Assembly: GCA_015852425.1 (NCBI GenBank)
Contig: JAAAIG010000068.1
Coordinates: 1-31,794 of the forward strand
Direction of reading: 5' to 3'
DNA from: Gryganskiella cystojenkinii
Lineage: Eukaryota > Mortierellomycota > Mortierellomycetes > Mortierellales > Mortierellaceae
Length of the DNA stretch: 31,794 bases
Below the pieces are notes generated by a model. That model worked only from the letters and a program-made list of their open reading frames with translations, did no database searches and was not told the origin of the DNA. Each line of letters opens with the position of its first letter. The first letter of the stretch is position 1. Shown here one piece after another: positions 1 through 12,700 of this stretch. Both the position numbers and the translations under genes were made by a program.

Positions 1-23
1 GGGGGGGGGGGGGGGGGGGGGGG
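1..23. repeat. Poly(G) run at the window edge
   Basis: There are 23 consecutive G at the very first bases. Together with the 24 A that close the window, this suggests a contig limited by homopolymers or an assembly/sequencing artefact. It is not telomeric repeat sequence. Confidence 0.9.
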
Positions 24-157
24 AACCGAGGGTAATAACCGGCGACGGAGGGTAAATGAGGGAAGAGATTGCGGAAATAATAAGAAAAGAAGGGAAGGAA
101 AGGAGAATAAAACAAAAGAGAACCCACAAAGCGACGGGAAACGATGCAAGAAAAGCA

Positions 158-180
158 CACAAACAAACAAACAAACAAAA
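158..180. repeat. AAAC microsatellite
   Basis: About five tandem copies of AAAC lie in otherwise A-rich DNA. It is a simple sequence repeat with no sign of function. Confidence 0.85.
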
Positions 181-1503
181 TACAAGAAACAAACAACAAA
201 AGGCAATTTGAGCCTACATGAACGGTAAATTGACGCCCTGGCCCATTGTGCATGTGGAGCGGATTGTTTTTTTTCATCCTGCTTTGTGTAATTCGTGGCG
301 TGTTAAGTGTTCCGACGGCGTTCCACGTTATTAACTCCATGGGTTGTTTATTTTCTCTCTTCGCCATGCTATTGTGGAGGAAGTTGTGGGGCGCGTATTT
401 TTGTTCGCTTTAACAAAAGTCCATGACACGAATGTAGAGTTGATAGTTGTACTGCTCTAGCGCTTTTAGTCAAGATAGAACCATAAATGGATCAAAGGAC
501 ACATCCTCTCCTCTCCGAATACAAACCTCTCATTTACAGCATCGACTCTTGACGACCTAACTGGCCGTTGTTCTTTTATTGCTCATTTTACCCAAGAAGT
601 ACATTGCTCATCGGCCTTGAAAAGCACTCTGATGGCGCCTGAATAACGAGAAGATACAAAACAAAAGGCAGGACTTTTCGAAAACAAGGTTTATTTGTTG
701 ATTTTGGCTCTTTGTTCAAGGATAAGCAGGAAGGTTGAAAATCGCTTTTGTGCGACCAAGAAAGGTTTCTCTTCTGCACAAGGCAAAAGGAAAAGAATTT
801 TAATCTCCACAGACAGACACAAAGAGCTAGAGGGGTGTGTGAAGGTGGAAACAGAACAGAAAACATAGAATGGGAGGGCATTGATCAGCAAACTCTAGGA
901 AACAAATCTTGAGATGACTTGCGGCCGGCCTTCTCCACTTGGGTGGCCGGAAGTCTGTTTTATTACTTTATTTTTCAATTCCTCTCGTGCACAGGTCGAG
1001 GAGACGAAGAATAGGTGCCTCAGGTAGCCGACATGGACACACATTGTGGTTGCCAAGATGGGATGGAGGCGAGCATGTGTTTCTATCCTATGATTTTGCT
1101 CACAAGTGTTGGCGCCGTCAGGAGGTGGGATCGTTGCATGTGTCAGTGCTGCTCCCGGTAGGACTACAGTACATATTGTTGGCGCTCTTCGATGTCCTCG
1201 CGGAACCTTTTGAGGGACAAGGCTTTTGCACCTCTACAACAAAAAATAAAACGACAAATTTGCGCCACCATTTAAGGGTCTGCTTGCACCCTTCCAGAAT
1301 TCACTTTCCCACGGCCCAACAAACCCCTTCCAACAGCACAAAATTTTCTTGCATCGCACGCAATCAAAGACACTCAGTGCGCGATCGGATTTTTCAATTC
1401 TAATTCATCCATTTCCTTTCCTTCATTCTCACCTTTTTCAATTCCACTCGCCTGTCTCCTTGAATCCCATCCATCTCTTCAATCTCATTTCTACACCTCT
1501 AGC

Positions 1504-3188
1504 ATGCTTCGTCGTCTCGCCACCCCTTCCAGCTTGAACAACATCACCCGTCGTCTCGTTCTCTCTTCCACCGCTGCCACCAGAAATATGTCCACGACCA
1601 AGGCCCAGTCCCAGTTCAACAACATCCTCAAGTCCGAGATCGAGTCGATCAAGGCTGCGGGTACCTACAAGTCTGAGCGTATCATCACTTCCCCCCAGAA
1701 CAGTGCCATCCGTGTTGCTGGCCAGGACGGTCACGAGTCTGCTCAGATCAACTTTTGTGCCAACAACTATCTCGGCCTCGCAGATCACCCCGAGGTCGTT
1801 GCTCGCTCGAAGCATTACCTCGATACCCATGGATCAGGTTTGAGCAGTGTTCGTTTCATCTGCGGTACTCAGGTAAAAGCAACAGTGGATTTTTTGTTGT
1901 TGTTGATGTTGTGGGTGGTTGTGTTGGTGTTGTTGTTGGTTGTTGTGTGCGGGTGGGATTTGGATGTGAGAGAGATAGGGAAATCGTTTTCGTGTGTGCA
2001 TACGAATCCGCCCTGGTGTCGGTCGTTAGGAGATAAAAAAAATGGGATCAGGCAAACGCAACACACTTCTAAAAACGTTATTTCTTCCTTTCTAACACAT
2101 CACAATCAATTGCATTCTCGTTTGCCTTTCTTAGAACATCCACAAGGACCTCGAGAATCAAATCACAAAGTTCTACGGAACGGAGGACACTATTCTTTAT
2201 GCCTCTTGTTTCGATGCCAACGCAGGAATCTTTGAGACCATCCTTACGGACCAGGATGCCGTCATCTCGGATGCTCTCAACCATGCCAGTATCATTGACG
2301 GAATCCGTCTTTGCAAGGCCAAGCGTTTCCGTTACAAGAACTGCGATATGTCGGGTAAGGAGGGGAAAAAACCAAGCATACGTACCATGCATGCGCTTCT
2401 GCAAATCAATTTGATACTCACCGCCTGTGTCAACCATGAAACAACTAGACCTCGAGGCTCGTCTTCAGGAGGCTGATAAAGCCGGCGCTCGTCTCAAGTT
2501 GATCGCTACGGATGGTGTCTTCAGCATGGATGGCAAGATTGCTCCCCTTGACAAGATCTGCGATATCGCCGAAAAGTACAACGCTCTCATTTTCATCGAC
2601 GACTGCCACTCGACCGGTTTCTTGGGCCCTAATGGTCGTGGTACTGCTGAATATTTCGGTGTTCAGGACCGTGTCCACATTGTGAACTCGACTTTGGGCA
2701 AGGCCCTTGGAGGCGCTGCCGGTGGATACACGACTGGATGCAAGGAGATGATTGATTTGCTCCGCAACCGCTCCCGTCCTTATCTCTTCTCCAACAGTTT
2801 GCCCCCAGCGGTCGTCGGCTCAGCCAGTGCTGCATTGGATTTGATCGAGAGTGCCAAGACCAACGGCCTCTTTGATCAGCTTTGGGGTAACACCAAGTTG
2901 TTCCGCAAGCTTTTGGGTGACGCCGGATTCACGATCAAGGGTGATAACCATCCTATCTCTCCTGTCATGTTGGGCGATGCCCGTTTGGCCTCTCAGTTTG
3001 CGGACAAGATGCTTCAGCGTGGTATCTATGTCGTCGGATTCTCTTACCCTGTCGTCCCCAAGGGTGAGGCCCGTATCCGTGTCCAGCTCTCGGCTGCCCA
3101 TACGGAGGCTCAGATCCGTCAGGCTGCCGATGCATTTATCGAGATTGGTCGTGAGCTTGGTGTCATTGGTGCCAAGAGCAAGTTGTAA
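1504..3188 (+). CDS. KBL: Glycine C-acetyltransferase (2-amino-3-ketobutyrate CoA ligase), mitochondrial
   Basis: Predicted PLP enzyme of the alpha-oxoamine synthase family that interconverts 2-amino-3-oxobutyrate plus CoA with glycine plus acetyl-CoA, the second step of threonine breakdown through threonine dehydrogenase. Exons are 1504-1872, 2135-2354 and 2449-3188; introns are 262 and 94 nt, phases close, and the product is 442 aa. The first 30 residues or so are rich in Arg, Ser and Leu with no acidic residue, a typical mitochondrial presequence. Visible family blocks are [20 protein letters not shown], the IDDCHSTGF cofactor region and STLGKALGG, where Lys281 is the expected Schiff-base lysine. 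After removal of the presequence the length fits bacterial Kbl (about 400 aa). SVRFICGTQ and the [11 protein letters not shown] block favour Kbl over 5-aminolevulinate synthase or serine palmitoyltransferase. No threonine dehydrogenase gene is nearby. Intron 1 is strikingly G/T-rich. The gene converges on SEN2 with about 110 bp between stop codons. Confidence 0.95.
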
Positions 3189-3298
3189 AACAAAAGAATC
3201 TCTCCCTATTGTTATCTCATTACCCCAACATTTCCCTTCTCATTCACATAAATACAAAGACAGTATTTTCATTTTCATCGTCGAGTCATTATTATTTT

Positions 3299-4904
3299 TT
3301 ATGCTCGGTTCTTTTCAGGTATAAAGCGCTTGACGATGAGTTCGACAACTTGATATAACGGTAATGCTAAATGTGGGTGAGACAGCTGTATCTCCTGGAC
3401 ATCTTTGGGTAATACAACATGGCATAGCAGGACAGTCTAACAAAGGATAGGTGGCGTTTTGTTTAGTTTTCTTAATTCCCGCAGAGGCTCTTTACACCAC
3501 GGTTATGAATAAAAAATATTCTCACATTCTCATTATTTACCTTCTGAACTTGCGCTACAACCCTGTTCAGAGTCAGCAACCACTGCCACGAGTACACTCC
3601 ATGCAGTTGACGTATACTTCCGGGAATCGGTGTCAGCAACGATCCTGATCTTTGCGGGTGCAAAGTGTGTCCTGATTTTTGCTCTGCTGTTGTTTCCTGA
3701 TCAATACTGGAACAAGGGATGACCTTGGCAGCATAATGAGAGTGTCCAAAGACCATTCCTTTACGATAGAGCAAAAAGTCTGTTCCGTATTTGAGTCCGT
3801 CTTTGACAATCCATCCCTGACTGCGGAAGTAGTGATAGGCGACATAACGGACTATGAAGGGATTGTCGGCCTTGCACTGGAAATGAGACTTGTTACTGAT
3901 AGGATGAAGAGTCAAAGTCGATGATATCGATAGAGAACTCTTTGCGAACTGAAGCCAACATTCCTGGATGGACATGGGTCGCGATTTCGATCCCGATGAT
4001 GAAAAGACAGAGATACACTCGACCGCAAAGACGAGGAAGAATGCCTCCTCGAGTGAGAGCTGAAGATGCTCGTAGTCTTCGTCGTTATCTAAAAGAGCGG
4101 ATTGGTCAAAGTCTTTGCTGTTGATAGTTCCTGCTATCACGTCCGTGACCTTGGTTGCATTGGATGTCAAAATCTGTTCGTGAGGAACGATAGGTGAGAG
4201 TGCTCCATGGGTATTGCTCGGACTATTCGACGTTAACGGTGACGAGTTCCTAGATGTTGGGGTACCCTGTGGGTTCAATTGCTTTTCCTTCTTTAACAGT
4301 GCACGTTCGATTCGTCTTTGTCTCGTAATCTCTTCCAACGACAATCCTGTAAGACGAAGGGGAAATAAGAGCAAACAATGGTCAAGATTGGTGGCAATTT
4401 AAAATAAGAAACCGCCTTCCAGCTCTTGGAGCTTGTTTCTTTCTTCTTGAGATTTTCTCCATTACCTTGTGCGCCACCACTCTCTGCAGTTGTTCTCAGC
4501 TTCCAAGTCGGCTCACTCCGAGAGAGGGTGCCCTTGCCAAAGAATCCCTGTTGGAACAGGGACTTCATGTCTTTGCTCCGCAAGACCCAGACAGCTTCTC
4601 CTTGAGGATGGAATTCCGTTTGAATGAGCTCCTGTTGGTTGCGATCAGACCCAGGTTGCGACGAGCGATGTTTTTTGCTCCATTTGTAAATGTATCTGAT
4701 AGCCACGAGTAGAGGGTCGATAGGAGACCAATGTCCGCCGTGGAGGTTGTGGTGTTCGTGTGTTGCTGAAATGACAGTCGATGGTGATGCATTCTTCACG
4801 TCATTCTGCTGCTGAAGTTGACGAGCCTGTTGGTCCTGCAAGAAGGGTAGAGGGAATGGGATCGCATACTGCTGCCTCTTGTTTGCATTCCTCTTGGCTG
4901 CCAT
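3299..4904 (-). CDS. SEN2: tRNA-splicing endonuclease catalytic subunit Sen2
   Basis: Predicted catalytic subunit of the tRNA-splicing endonuclease that cuts the 5' splice site of intron-containing pre-tRNAs. Minus-strand exons are 4904-4466, 4346-3541 and 3436-3299; introns are 119 and 104 nt and the product is 460 aa. The N-terminal part has the Sen2 block FGKGTLSRSEPTW; the middle is a polar Ser-rich linker followed by LQLSLEEAFFLV. The C-terminal nuclease domain carries YHYFRSQGW, GLKYGTDFLLYRKG and GHSHYAAK. By comparison with yeast Sen2 the catalytic triad is Tyr340, His348 and Lys415. Lys415 is the last codon of exon 2, directly before a GTAAAT donor; without splicing the frame runs into intron and loses the final 45 residues. 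Those residues (starting TVLLCHVVLP and holding VELIVKRF) match the normal Sen2 C-terminal strand. The exon 1 donor (GTAATG) was chosen because it joins in phase to GLSLEEITRQRR. The gene shares a divergent promoter with the F-box gene. Confidence 0.93.
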
Positions 4905-5165
4905 ATTGTCTGATCCCTCGTGTCCTGCCTTTTATCCGTCGAGTCCTCTTCCTGTCCCTGAATGAGCAATGGAATGGAAATGCTGCAAAAGAGAACAAAG
5001 GAAAGAAACCCCCAGAAACAGACCAAAAAAAAAAAAAAAAGAGAACGGTCACTTTGGATGGATGTGATTTGCAGCGCGATTGCTGCGTGTTACTGCGGCC
5101 GCACTCTTTCCTTTTTCAAATAAGAAGGCGGACCTTTCTTTTCTTCCTCATTACCTCCCTCAACA
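4905..5165. promoter_or_regulatory. Divergent promoter between SEN2 and the F-box/WD40 gene
   Basis: These 261 bp separate two ATG codons on opposite strands, so the segment must hold both leaders and probably a shared promoter. It contains a 17-base A run near 5025-5041 and a GCGGCCGC sequence near 5095. I see no convincing TATA box. Confidence 0.55.
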
Positions 5166-8100
5166 ATGTCGAATCAAGCCCAGGACATGCCTAGCAAGAA
5201 CAACTTGCAGGATAGCAGCAACACTCAGAACCCTCAACTGGCAAGCTCTCAAGTCAATGCTGGCACTTCGTCGTCTGCCATTCAACACAACCTTCAACAG
5301 ATCTCGACTCCACAGGGCAACTACTCAGACGATGACGATTATAACCTAGACGACGAGGATGAAGACGAAGACGAAGAGGATGGAGACTACTACGACCCGC
5401 ACGAGGATCTCGAACGCCATTATGAACAAAACCTCCTGATCGAACAGAGCTGGTTAGACTGGGAACGACAGTCAAGCGTAAATAACATTCAGTCGCCCCA
5501 TCGTCAACCTTACAATCCACGACAACCGCAGTACCGTTACAACATATTTCAAAAGCCTGGATCGGTAAAGAGGAGGGATCGACGGGAACGATGGGCTCTG
5601 GCACATTACAATGCACAAATGGCGAGTGCTGCTTCTGCAGCCAGCGCATCCCGATCTGCTGCTGCCGCTGGTTCCTCTTCATCAGTACTAGATCATGGAT
5701 CGAGTGTAGTAGTCGAAAAGCTTAGACGGTTAGGGACCTACAGACCTGCACTGGCATCGTCGATCGTACACTCTTACACGAACGCGCAATCATGGGAGGC
5801 TGCACAAGCTGCTCGAGAACAACGGTTGGCGGCGAAATCGATCAACGGCACAGGGTGAGCTATTATCATTGGTTGAACTTCTTCCCGTCTGCACGACTTT
5901 GCTGGCCTGCACTCGAGATTGACCAGCCTATGCCTGCTGTTTGAATTTTATGTCTACTAGGGAGAATATCATCTGCACGTTACCAGTCGAGTTACTCACC
6001 CACGTCTTATCATACCTGGAACCGATCGATCTGGTATGTGCCCCCAAAATGAAATCCTCTCTTTTCCTCTCATCTTGCCCACGTGTGCATTTAATCGTTT
6101 TACTCAACCTCTGCGTATATTTTTGCCTTTCCAACCTTAATAGTTCAGTGTATCTCTGGTGTGTCAACTACTATATCATGTCGTCAATGCGGACTCTTGC
6201 TGGAAGGGGGCGTTCATTAAATTCTTTGGAGTGTCGATCCCGTTTAAAAGGCTGGACCCCAAGAGCTGGCGTAGCGAGTACATCAAACGGACACGGCTTC
6301 TTCGTCGATGGGAAAAGGGACGCGGATCAAATGTGACGATTAACCCTCAGATCGGACAAGTTTCCAAACTCTGGACGGAACTTGATAATCGACCCAATGA
6401 AGGCTGGTTCTTGGCCGGAGGACTCGCTCAAGGTGAGTTAGCAAAAGATATGATAGGAGGAGAGGGTTTACATTGGCGAGTACTGAAGATCTCTTATCTA
6501 ACACTTCTGCGTTATATGTAGGTGTTGTTGCGAGATGTGATCCACTCCTTGGAAAGGTTCAAAAGGATGCCGTGTTTCGCACATTCCATCTTGTCAATTC
6601 CGAAGTGGTCGTGATGGCTATGGATCGGTAAACACGGTTTTCTGGATAACCATATGACTTTTTTCAGTACTTATTTCACAGTCACTGACTTTTCTTCTGT
6701 CGAATAGTCATCGCGTACTATGGGGGTTGACAACAGGCCAGGTTTGCTTGACGACTTTAGCATATGCGGCTGCAGGTCAGACATTCCAAACCTTTGCAGG
6801 ATTTCATGCAGGACCCGTATCCTGCGTGAAATTGGTCCCTAACCAGCTCGGATTTGCCCTCACAGGAGGTGTCGATGGTGTGGTCAAGCTTTGGGATGTG
6901 TCAAGAACTCGATGTGTCCGCGAGTTTCGCACTGGATTGAACCTGGTCGGAAACACCACGGCCAAAATTACACATATTTGCTGTGAACCCACTTCTCGCA
7001 TCGTCGCAGGTACATCTACCGGGGAAATTTATATCTGGGAGGTTGATATCTCGTCTATCATTGCGCCTCCATCTGCACCGGGATCTGGAGCCTCCTCTCC
7101 TGCACGTACCCCATCAACAGACAACATGCACTCTACTACAACGACTCCAGCAGCCATCGCGTCACCGGACCCGTCCTTGCTGAGCTCAATGTTGCCGGCA
7201 CCCAAGCTTCCGAAAGTGATTCAGCTTCCAGAAGAGTTCAAGGGAGTGGCCTATCTGGAGATAGATTTCGGGATGGCACACTCAGGATTGATCTTAACTC
7301 AGGCGGCCGATTCGCATGTCATGCATCTCTACAGTCTCGAGACCTTGGATTTATTGGCAACGTTAAAAAGTCCAGCGCACTTCACTCCGATCACGGCTGT
7401 CCATTGGGACATTCCCAAGTACGAGAAGCCAATGATTTCGCCTTCGAACCACGGATCGAAGCTGCCTGGACCCCATGCCCTGACTAGACAGGACAGCATG
7501 TCTATGTCGAGTCTTTTGGCGACAGGCGATCTCAGCGGCAACATTTGTCTATGGTACATGACGGATATCCTAAAGAAGGCCAAGACTAAATTTCATCCGA
7601 GTCATACTGACAGTCATGAAAGGACCTTGGAGCCAACTTGTGTGTTAAAAGGTCATGACGCCAAGGTCACCAGCTTATTTGTGGATAAGCTCTTGATTGT
7701 TTCTGGAAGGTATGTGGAAAATTTCCGGCAGTGATATTGACGAGATGACAAAACAAGAGTGATTGACTCTGATCTTCCTCATTCATTCCACGTCTTCCTC
7801 GTAGTGCGGATGGATGGGTTAAAGCATGGAATCCAGTCAACGGTCACTTGGTCTGCGTTCTCAATAGCGGGTATGAATACCGATCTGACACATTTTACCT
7901 TTGAAACGATCCAACGTATCGTGAAACTAAATGACTCTCATGATTTCGATGCCTGTAGACACATCCGGGGACGAGAGCTTACAGAGATGACCACCGCGGC
8001 TGTCACAGGCGTGGCGTTCAACAGTATGCAGTGTCGAGGAGTCGCTTCCTTGGGAGGTGTGATCCGCAGCTGGGACTTTTCACCCGAGGCCAACCTGGCA

Positions 8101-9261
8101 AAAGAGAGAATGAAGAAGGGCTATGGGCTGGTCACCAAGAGGCCTGTTCACTACAGCGGAGGGCCTAAGAATAAGATCCAAAATGATATCCGCCACAGCC
8201 TCGAGGAAACACAGTCCCTGAATCGACTCCGGAACCAGGTCAAGGAACGCCATGAACAACTTCAACGACGATACAATAACCTGGAGGGGTTGAACATGAA
8301 CGACATGACGGACCAAGAGCTGGTCGAGTATGTGATGATGCTCTCCAAGGAACATGAGGAACAAGTGGCCGAGCATGACTCTGTGCAAGAGGTCTATGAG
8401 ATTCAACGACTGCAGGAGTTGGAGCGACAGCAGGAGGGTGAAGAGGAAGAGGAAGAGAAGGAACTGAGGCAACTTCAAGCACGATTTGGAGGAGCTGCAT
8501 CGTCCTCTTCGTCATCGGATGCCGCCTACCGGGGATCCTCTTCTTCAGGCGGATATCTCGACGACCTCGTGGACGAGCGAGAGAGACAAGAGGAAGAGGA
8601 TCTAGTCCAACGCGCCATTGAGTTGAGTATGCTGGATATGAATTCGACTGAAGATCTTCATGGTCATAATCATGAAAATGGTCAAGTTCACCACCACGAA
8701 TACGAGCACGAACATGGATCCGACCTCGACCATTCGTTCACTCCATCTGATTGGGATACAAGTCACATTGTTGATGTCGATGACCCTGCTTACAGCAACA
8801 AGGATTCACATATCGATCAAGAGGATGAAGTCATTGTCCGATCCATTCTGAATGAACTCGAGCAGACGGAACATCACTCGGCCAACGGTCTTCATGTTGA
8901 GGTATCGACCGAGGAAGCCTGGCCCGGCATTGGCGTGTCTGTATCGTCTTCCTCGAGGCAGATCCTGTCCGAAGAGGCATCTCAAGACAAAGGCAAAGGG
9001 AGATCAGAAACTGCTGGAGCAGAGAGAGAGCAACCCGCGAAGAAGGCGCCAATGACCTGGTCGATGGTCGCCCGGGCCAGTAAAGAGACTCAGCCTGTAG
9101 CTGGTCTATCATCGTCATCAGCCTCGACCTCTTCTTCTTCACTAAATCAGAAGCCGCCTGCGATCATCAAGCAGTATGCGAGTACGGCAACTCAAGAAGA
9201 GATTGAGGACGAGGATACGCAACTTGCTCGTATTTTGTCCCTTTCGATGGTAGAGAAGTAG
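5166..9261 (+). CDS. F-box/WD40-repeat protein with C-terminal ubiquitin-interacting motifs (Ufo1-like)
   Basis: Likely substrate receptor of an SCF (Skp1-cullin-F-box) ubiquitin ligase. Exons are 5166-5854, 5961-6033, 6144-6432, 6522-6627, 6708-7709, 7805-7870 and 7959-9261; introns are 80-110 nt and the product is 1175 aa. Residues 1-230 are polar with an acidic Asp/Glu stretch near 54-75. The F-box spans about 233-280 (LPVELLTHVLSYLEPIDL, then FSVSLVCQLLYHVVNADSCW) and is split by intron 2. About seven WD40-like units follow (about 350-775), for example GGVDGVVKLWDV, GTSTGEIYIWEV, GDLSGNICLWY and SADGWVKAW. A coiled, Glu-rich segment leads to UIM-like helices near 860-873 (weak), 953-966 (EEEDLVQRAIELSM) and at the C-terminus, 1155-1175 (EDEDTQLARILSLSM). 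This order matches yeast Ufo1, an F-box/WD40/UIM protein; the substrate cannot be told from sequence. Assignment to Ufo1 or Pof10 orthology is inference. Confidence 0.88.
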
Positions 9262-9797
9262 GCAGCAGAGCTCTTGAAGAGGGAGAGTGAGTGTGTGTGT
9301 GTGCGTTCGTGTGTGAACGTCAGAAATTAAACCCCATATCGCCCATGGCATTAAACCAAAGCGCAGTCACATGTGCTCCGAACAAACACAAAAACAGAGA
9401 TCACCGTTTTCCTTCATTTCTCAGGCACGCAGACAAAGAGGCATCCATCCATTCCTTACCGCCATCCTCGTCCGGGTCATACGTAACTGTTGGCTAATCT
9501 TCATACCCTTCGATTCAAATACCATCATCGACACGCACACAATCATCGGATCACCCTTTCAGTCGTCATCTAGTCCTTCGGATTAAATTGTAAATGCAAA
9601 CCACAGCGCTCAATGCCTTCAGACAACGCGATCCCTCCCTTCCTCTCGATGGACCGAATAGATAAACAATGGCAAACAGGGCCTTCATTGTTACATCCAA
9701 CTAATGGCTTCTCTACATTGATTCGTTCATTCATTCATTCCAAATCATCTCCATAGAAAAGGTCCGATCCAGAAAAAACCTACACTTACTCGTCGCG
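9262..9797. other. Spacer between the F-box and PPR genes
   Basis: This stretch holds the 3' flank of the F-box gene and the leader of the PPR gene. It contains a short GT microsatellite near 9291-9303 and a CATT tandem repeat near 9725-9740. I see no RNA gene and no credible ORF. Confidence 0.6.
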
Positions 9798-12700
9798 ATG
9801 CACAAGACAACGCGACAGATCTGGACAAGCTCCTCCTCCTCGTCCTCATCATGTTTCTTTTGCGACTTTCGGATATTCTTTTCGGACCCTGCTGCCTCTG
9901 TTCGGATACCCCAAAGGACACCCTTACCGAGGATCACCAGTTCACGATCGACTACTACACAGGGGAGGAGTATCTCCACAAGCTCCAATCCTACCAGAGT
10001 CGTTCTTCAACAACGGCAAGGAGCAATAACCTTTTTGAAACCTTCAGGGATTCAGTCGTCATTACCTCGGGCAGCAAAAGTCCAGAGGCATGGAATCAGC
10101 ACAACCACCACCACTACCACCATTGGTAGAAAAGACAGCTCCAGCAAAGGATCGAGTCGCAGTAGTACGGCCCTGCACTCGGTGTCAGATCATGGATCCG
10201 TACTTTTATACTCTAATCAGCATCATCACTATCTTCAAAGTCGCTCGGCTGGATCAAGTCTAGTACACTCACTGGATCACACACTCGTCCTCGAAACTGC
10301 TTCTCGGAGGATACAGGGTGGAAAATTGTACAGAAACCTCACAACGGCAACAACAACCTCGACTTCCGTCCTGCCTTCGGAAATGGAGAGTGAAACCGGC
10401 TCCACGTTACACAGAGAATCAACATCGACAAGCACCATCTCCGAATCAACCTCTCCGTCCCCTTCGAAAACCTCAACCCCAGCCTCTGCCGACAGTGAAT
10501 CCCTAGACCAAACTACCTCGGACTTTCGAGCTCTCTTCTCCAAAGATGCACCCGCGAGACCAAGAGGAAATACTCCCTGGAGAAAGAACTATATGAACCA
10601 AGGATCTGAGCTCGAAGAGTCATTACGGAAAGCTGTTTACGATCGAGAACCCATCGGGAACTGGTGGCCCATGTACGAACAAGTCGCAGAGTCTAGGCAA
10701 TGGAACTTACGTGGACTGCTCCTAGCACAGGGGCTTCCCCCCGCAGAGGACTCTGTATTCTGCACCATGGATTTCTTGCGATTCATCGGGTCTCTCAAGG
10801 TCTCGACACAGCCGTCCGAGGGAAGATTATTCAAACTGGAACGTCTCTTTGAAGACTACCACTGCGCCTTGGGACTTCCCAGTTCAAACGTCAAGGTCTA
10901 TACCGCGCTATTGGATACCCTTACTTTCTGGAAGCAGCAGGATCTTGTACCCCAATGGATCGGCAGATTCAAGTTCAAGATCATGGCACCACCGGCGACA
11001 GGAATGGCAGATGCTCTATTGACACATCGTCTTTTGATCCCGGAGCGCGCCCAGGAACAGTACCAGAATCTGATGAGAGTCCTCGGCAACACTGCTCAGA
11101 TTGAACCTATCCTCGAATGCCTACAGGAACTAAAGTCGAGTCAGACAAGGTTTTTAAAGCCTACGACACACACCTACGATTCCATTCTCCAAGCCCATTT
11201 ACGTCGCAAGGACACGACCTCGGCCATGAGCGTCTTTCAAGAGATGCAGGAACAACCTGGATGTGAACCTCAAATCTCGACCTACAATATTTTACTCAAG
11301 GGACACCTCGATAACAAGGATGCTCTCTCTGCCCAGCGCGTCTTGGAGACTTTATTGCTTTCGGAACATCGACCCAACATCGACACGTTCAACTTGCTCA
11401 TGTCGGGTTACCTTCAAGTGGGCGAGTTTGAGCTCGTGAACGGATTCTACAAGGGACTGGATGAATACGGATTGACGCCCGATGCCAAGACTTTCCGAAT
11501 TCTCATGAGATCCCATCAACAACAAGGCCAAGTCGACCAAGTCTTGAATCTTTTCCGCAAGCTCATGGAAAGTCCTCGAGAAGAACTTCACCCTGGTCCC
11601 GAAGCTTACCGAGTGTTGATCCAGACCTTGGCCACGAACGAGAGAATGGTGGATGCGCTCAAGGTTCTGAGAGAGTTGACAGAATCCAGGAGATTTTTGA
11701 TCCCAATCTCGATCTATCAGGTGTTTTTGGTCCAGTATGCTCGTGAGGGTCAAGCGGAGAAGGCGCGCAGGGTCTTGGAGACGATAATCCGGGAAAAGTT
11801 GGCCATTAGCGGCGGAACGATCAACCCGTTGATCCAGGTGTATCTGTCAAGTAGGGATTATGCTGAGGTCCGAGAGATGACGGATCTTATGCACAGTCAT
11901 GGAATTCGCCCTACAGACGTCACCTTCCATATCATGATGAACTCGGCAAAATACTCTGGCAACCTCGAGGGCGCCATGCAGCTTTACTCTCGGATGCTGT
12001 CTGAGGGTGTCGAGCCTGATGCCTGGACCTACAATACCCTTTTAGATGTAATCATCAGCAAGCTCACGCCCCGCTGCGGAAATGCAAGATGGAAAGGCGA
12101 TGGAAGAGCCGTGACTGCAGAACAGATCCAAGAGTATGTACCCAAGATTGAAACCCTACTAGTGGAGATGAGAACCCGAGGTATCCGACCGGATGTGGTG
12201 ACGTTTGGAAAGCTGATTCATCAGTATGTGGTGCTACGGGATATCGAACAAGCCGAGATGGTCTTTCACGAGATGATCAAGTCTGGGATCAAGCCCAATG
12301 CCGTGGCTTTCAACACGCTCATGGATGGCTTCACCGTGATCGGGGAGATGGACAAGGCTATCGAGTTGTTCCGAAAGATGACCAAGTATGGAGTTGAACC
12401 GGACGCGACGACGTTTACGACGTTGATCAAGGGGTACACGAACTTGAACCGGATCAAGGCCGCTCAGGATTTCGCTAACTCGATGCAACAGTTTCATGGT
12501 TCCAAGTTCCGGATGGATCGATACGGACTTCATACACTGATGCAACTTGCCCAAAAGTCGTCGCAACCCTATATGACACTTGATTTCTTTGAGATCATGC
12601 GGAGTCGAGGACTTGAACCGGATTCTGTGACGTATACGATCCTGGCCAATGCGTTGAGTCGAGAGCTTGCAGAGAGCAACCGAAGGAGGAAGTCGCTTGC

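Larger units (their letters stand above)
1..1503. other. Left-end spacer, no supported gene
   Basis: The stretch opens with 23 consecutive G residues, then purine-rich DNA with an AAAC tandem repeat near position 160. Open frames are present on both strands (for example 588-881 minus and 939-1403 plus), but none resembles a family I know and their composition is Ser/Arg/His-rich noise. The last 150 bases or so before 1504 are pyrimidine-rich, as expected for the leader of the gene that follows. Confidence 0.6.

Noticed and set aside
593..645. Minus-strand exon-like segment: TTCAG acceptor followed by a frame reading AIRVLFKADEQC up to a stop
   Set aside because: Too short, and no matching upstream exon can be joined in phase with similarity to a known protein.
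939..1403. Open frame of 154 codons upstream of the KBL gene
   Set aside because: No recognisable family, Arg/His/Ser-rich noise composition, and it runs into the pyrimidine-rich KBL leader.
3865..3925. Possible tiny intron inside SEN2 exon 2 (GTAACA..CCAG)
   Set aside because: It would be only about 20 nt; the frame is open through it and the extra residues fit a loop.
4420..4465. Alternative SEN2 reading NKLQELEG just before GLSLEEITRQRR
   Set aside because: It would need a GC donor or a roughly 20-nt intron; the GTAATG donor at 4465 joins in phase with a normal 119-nt intron.
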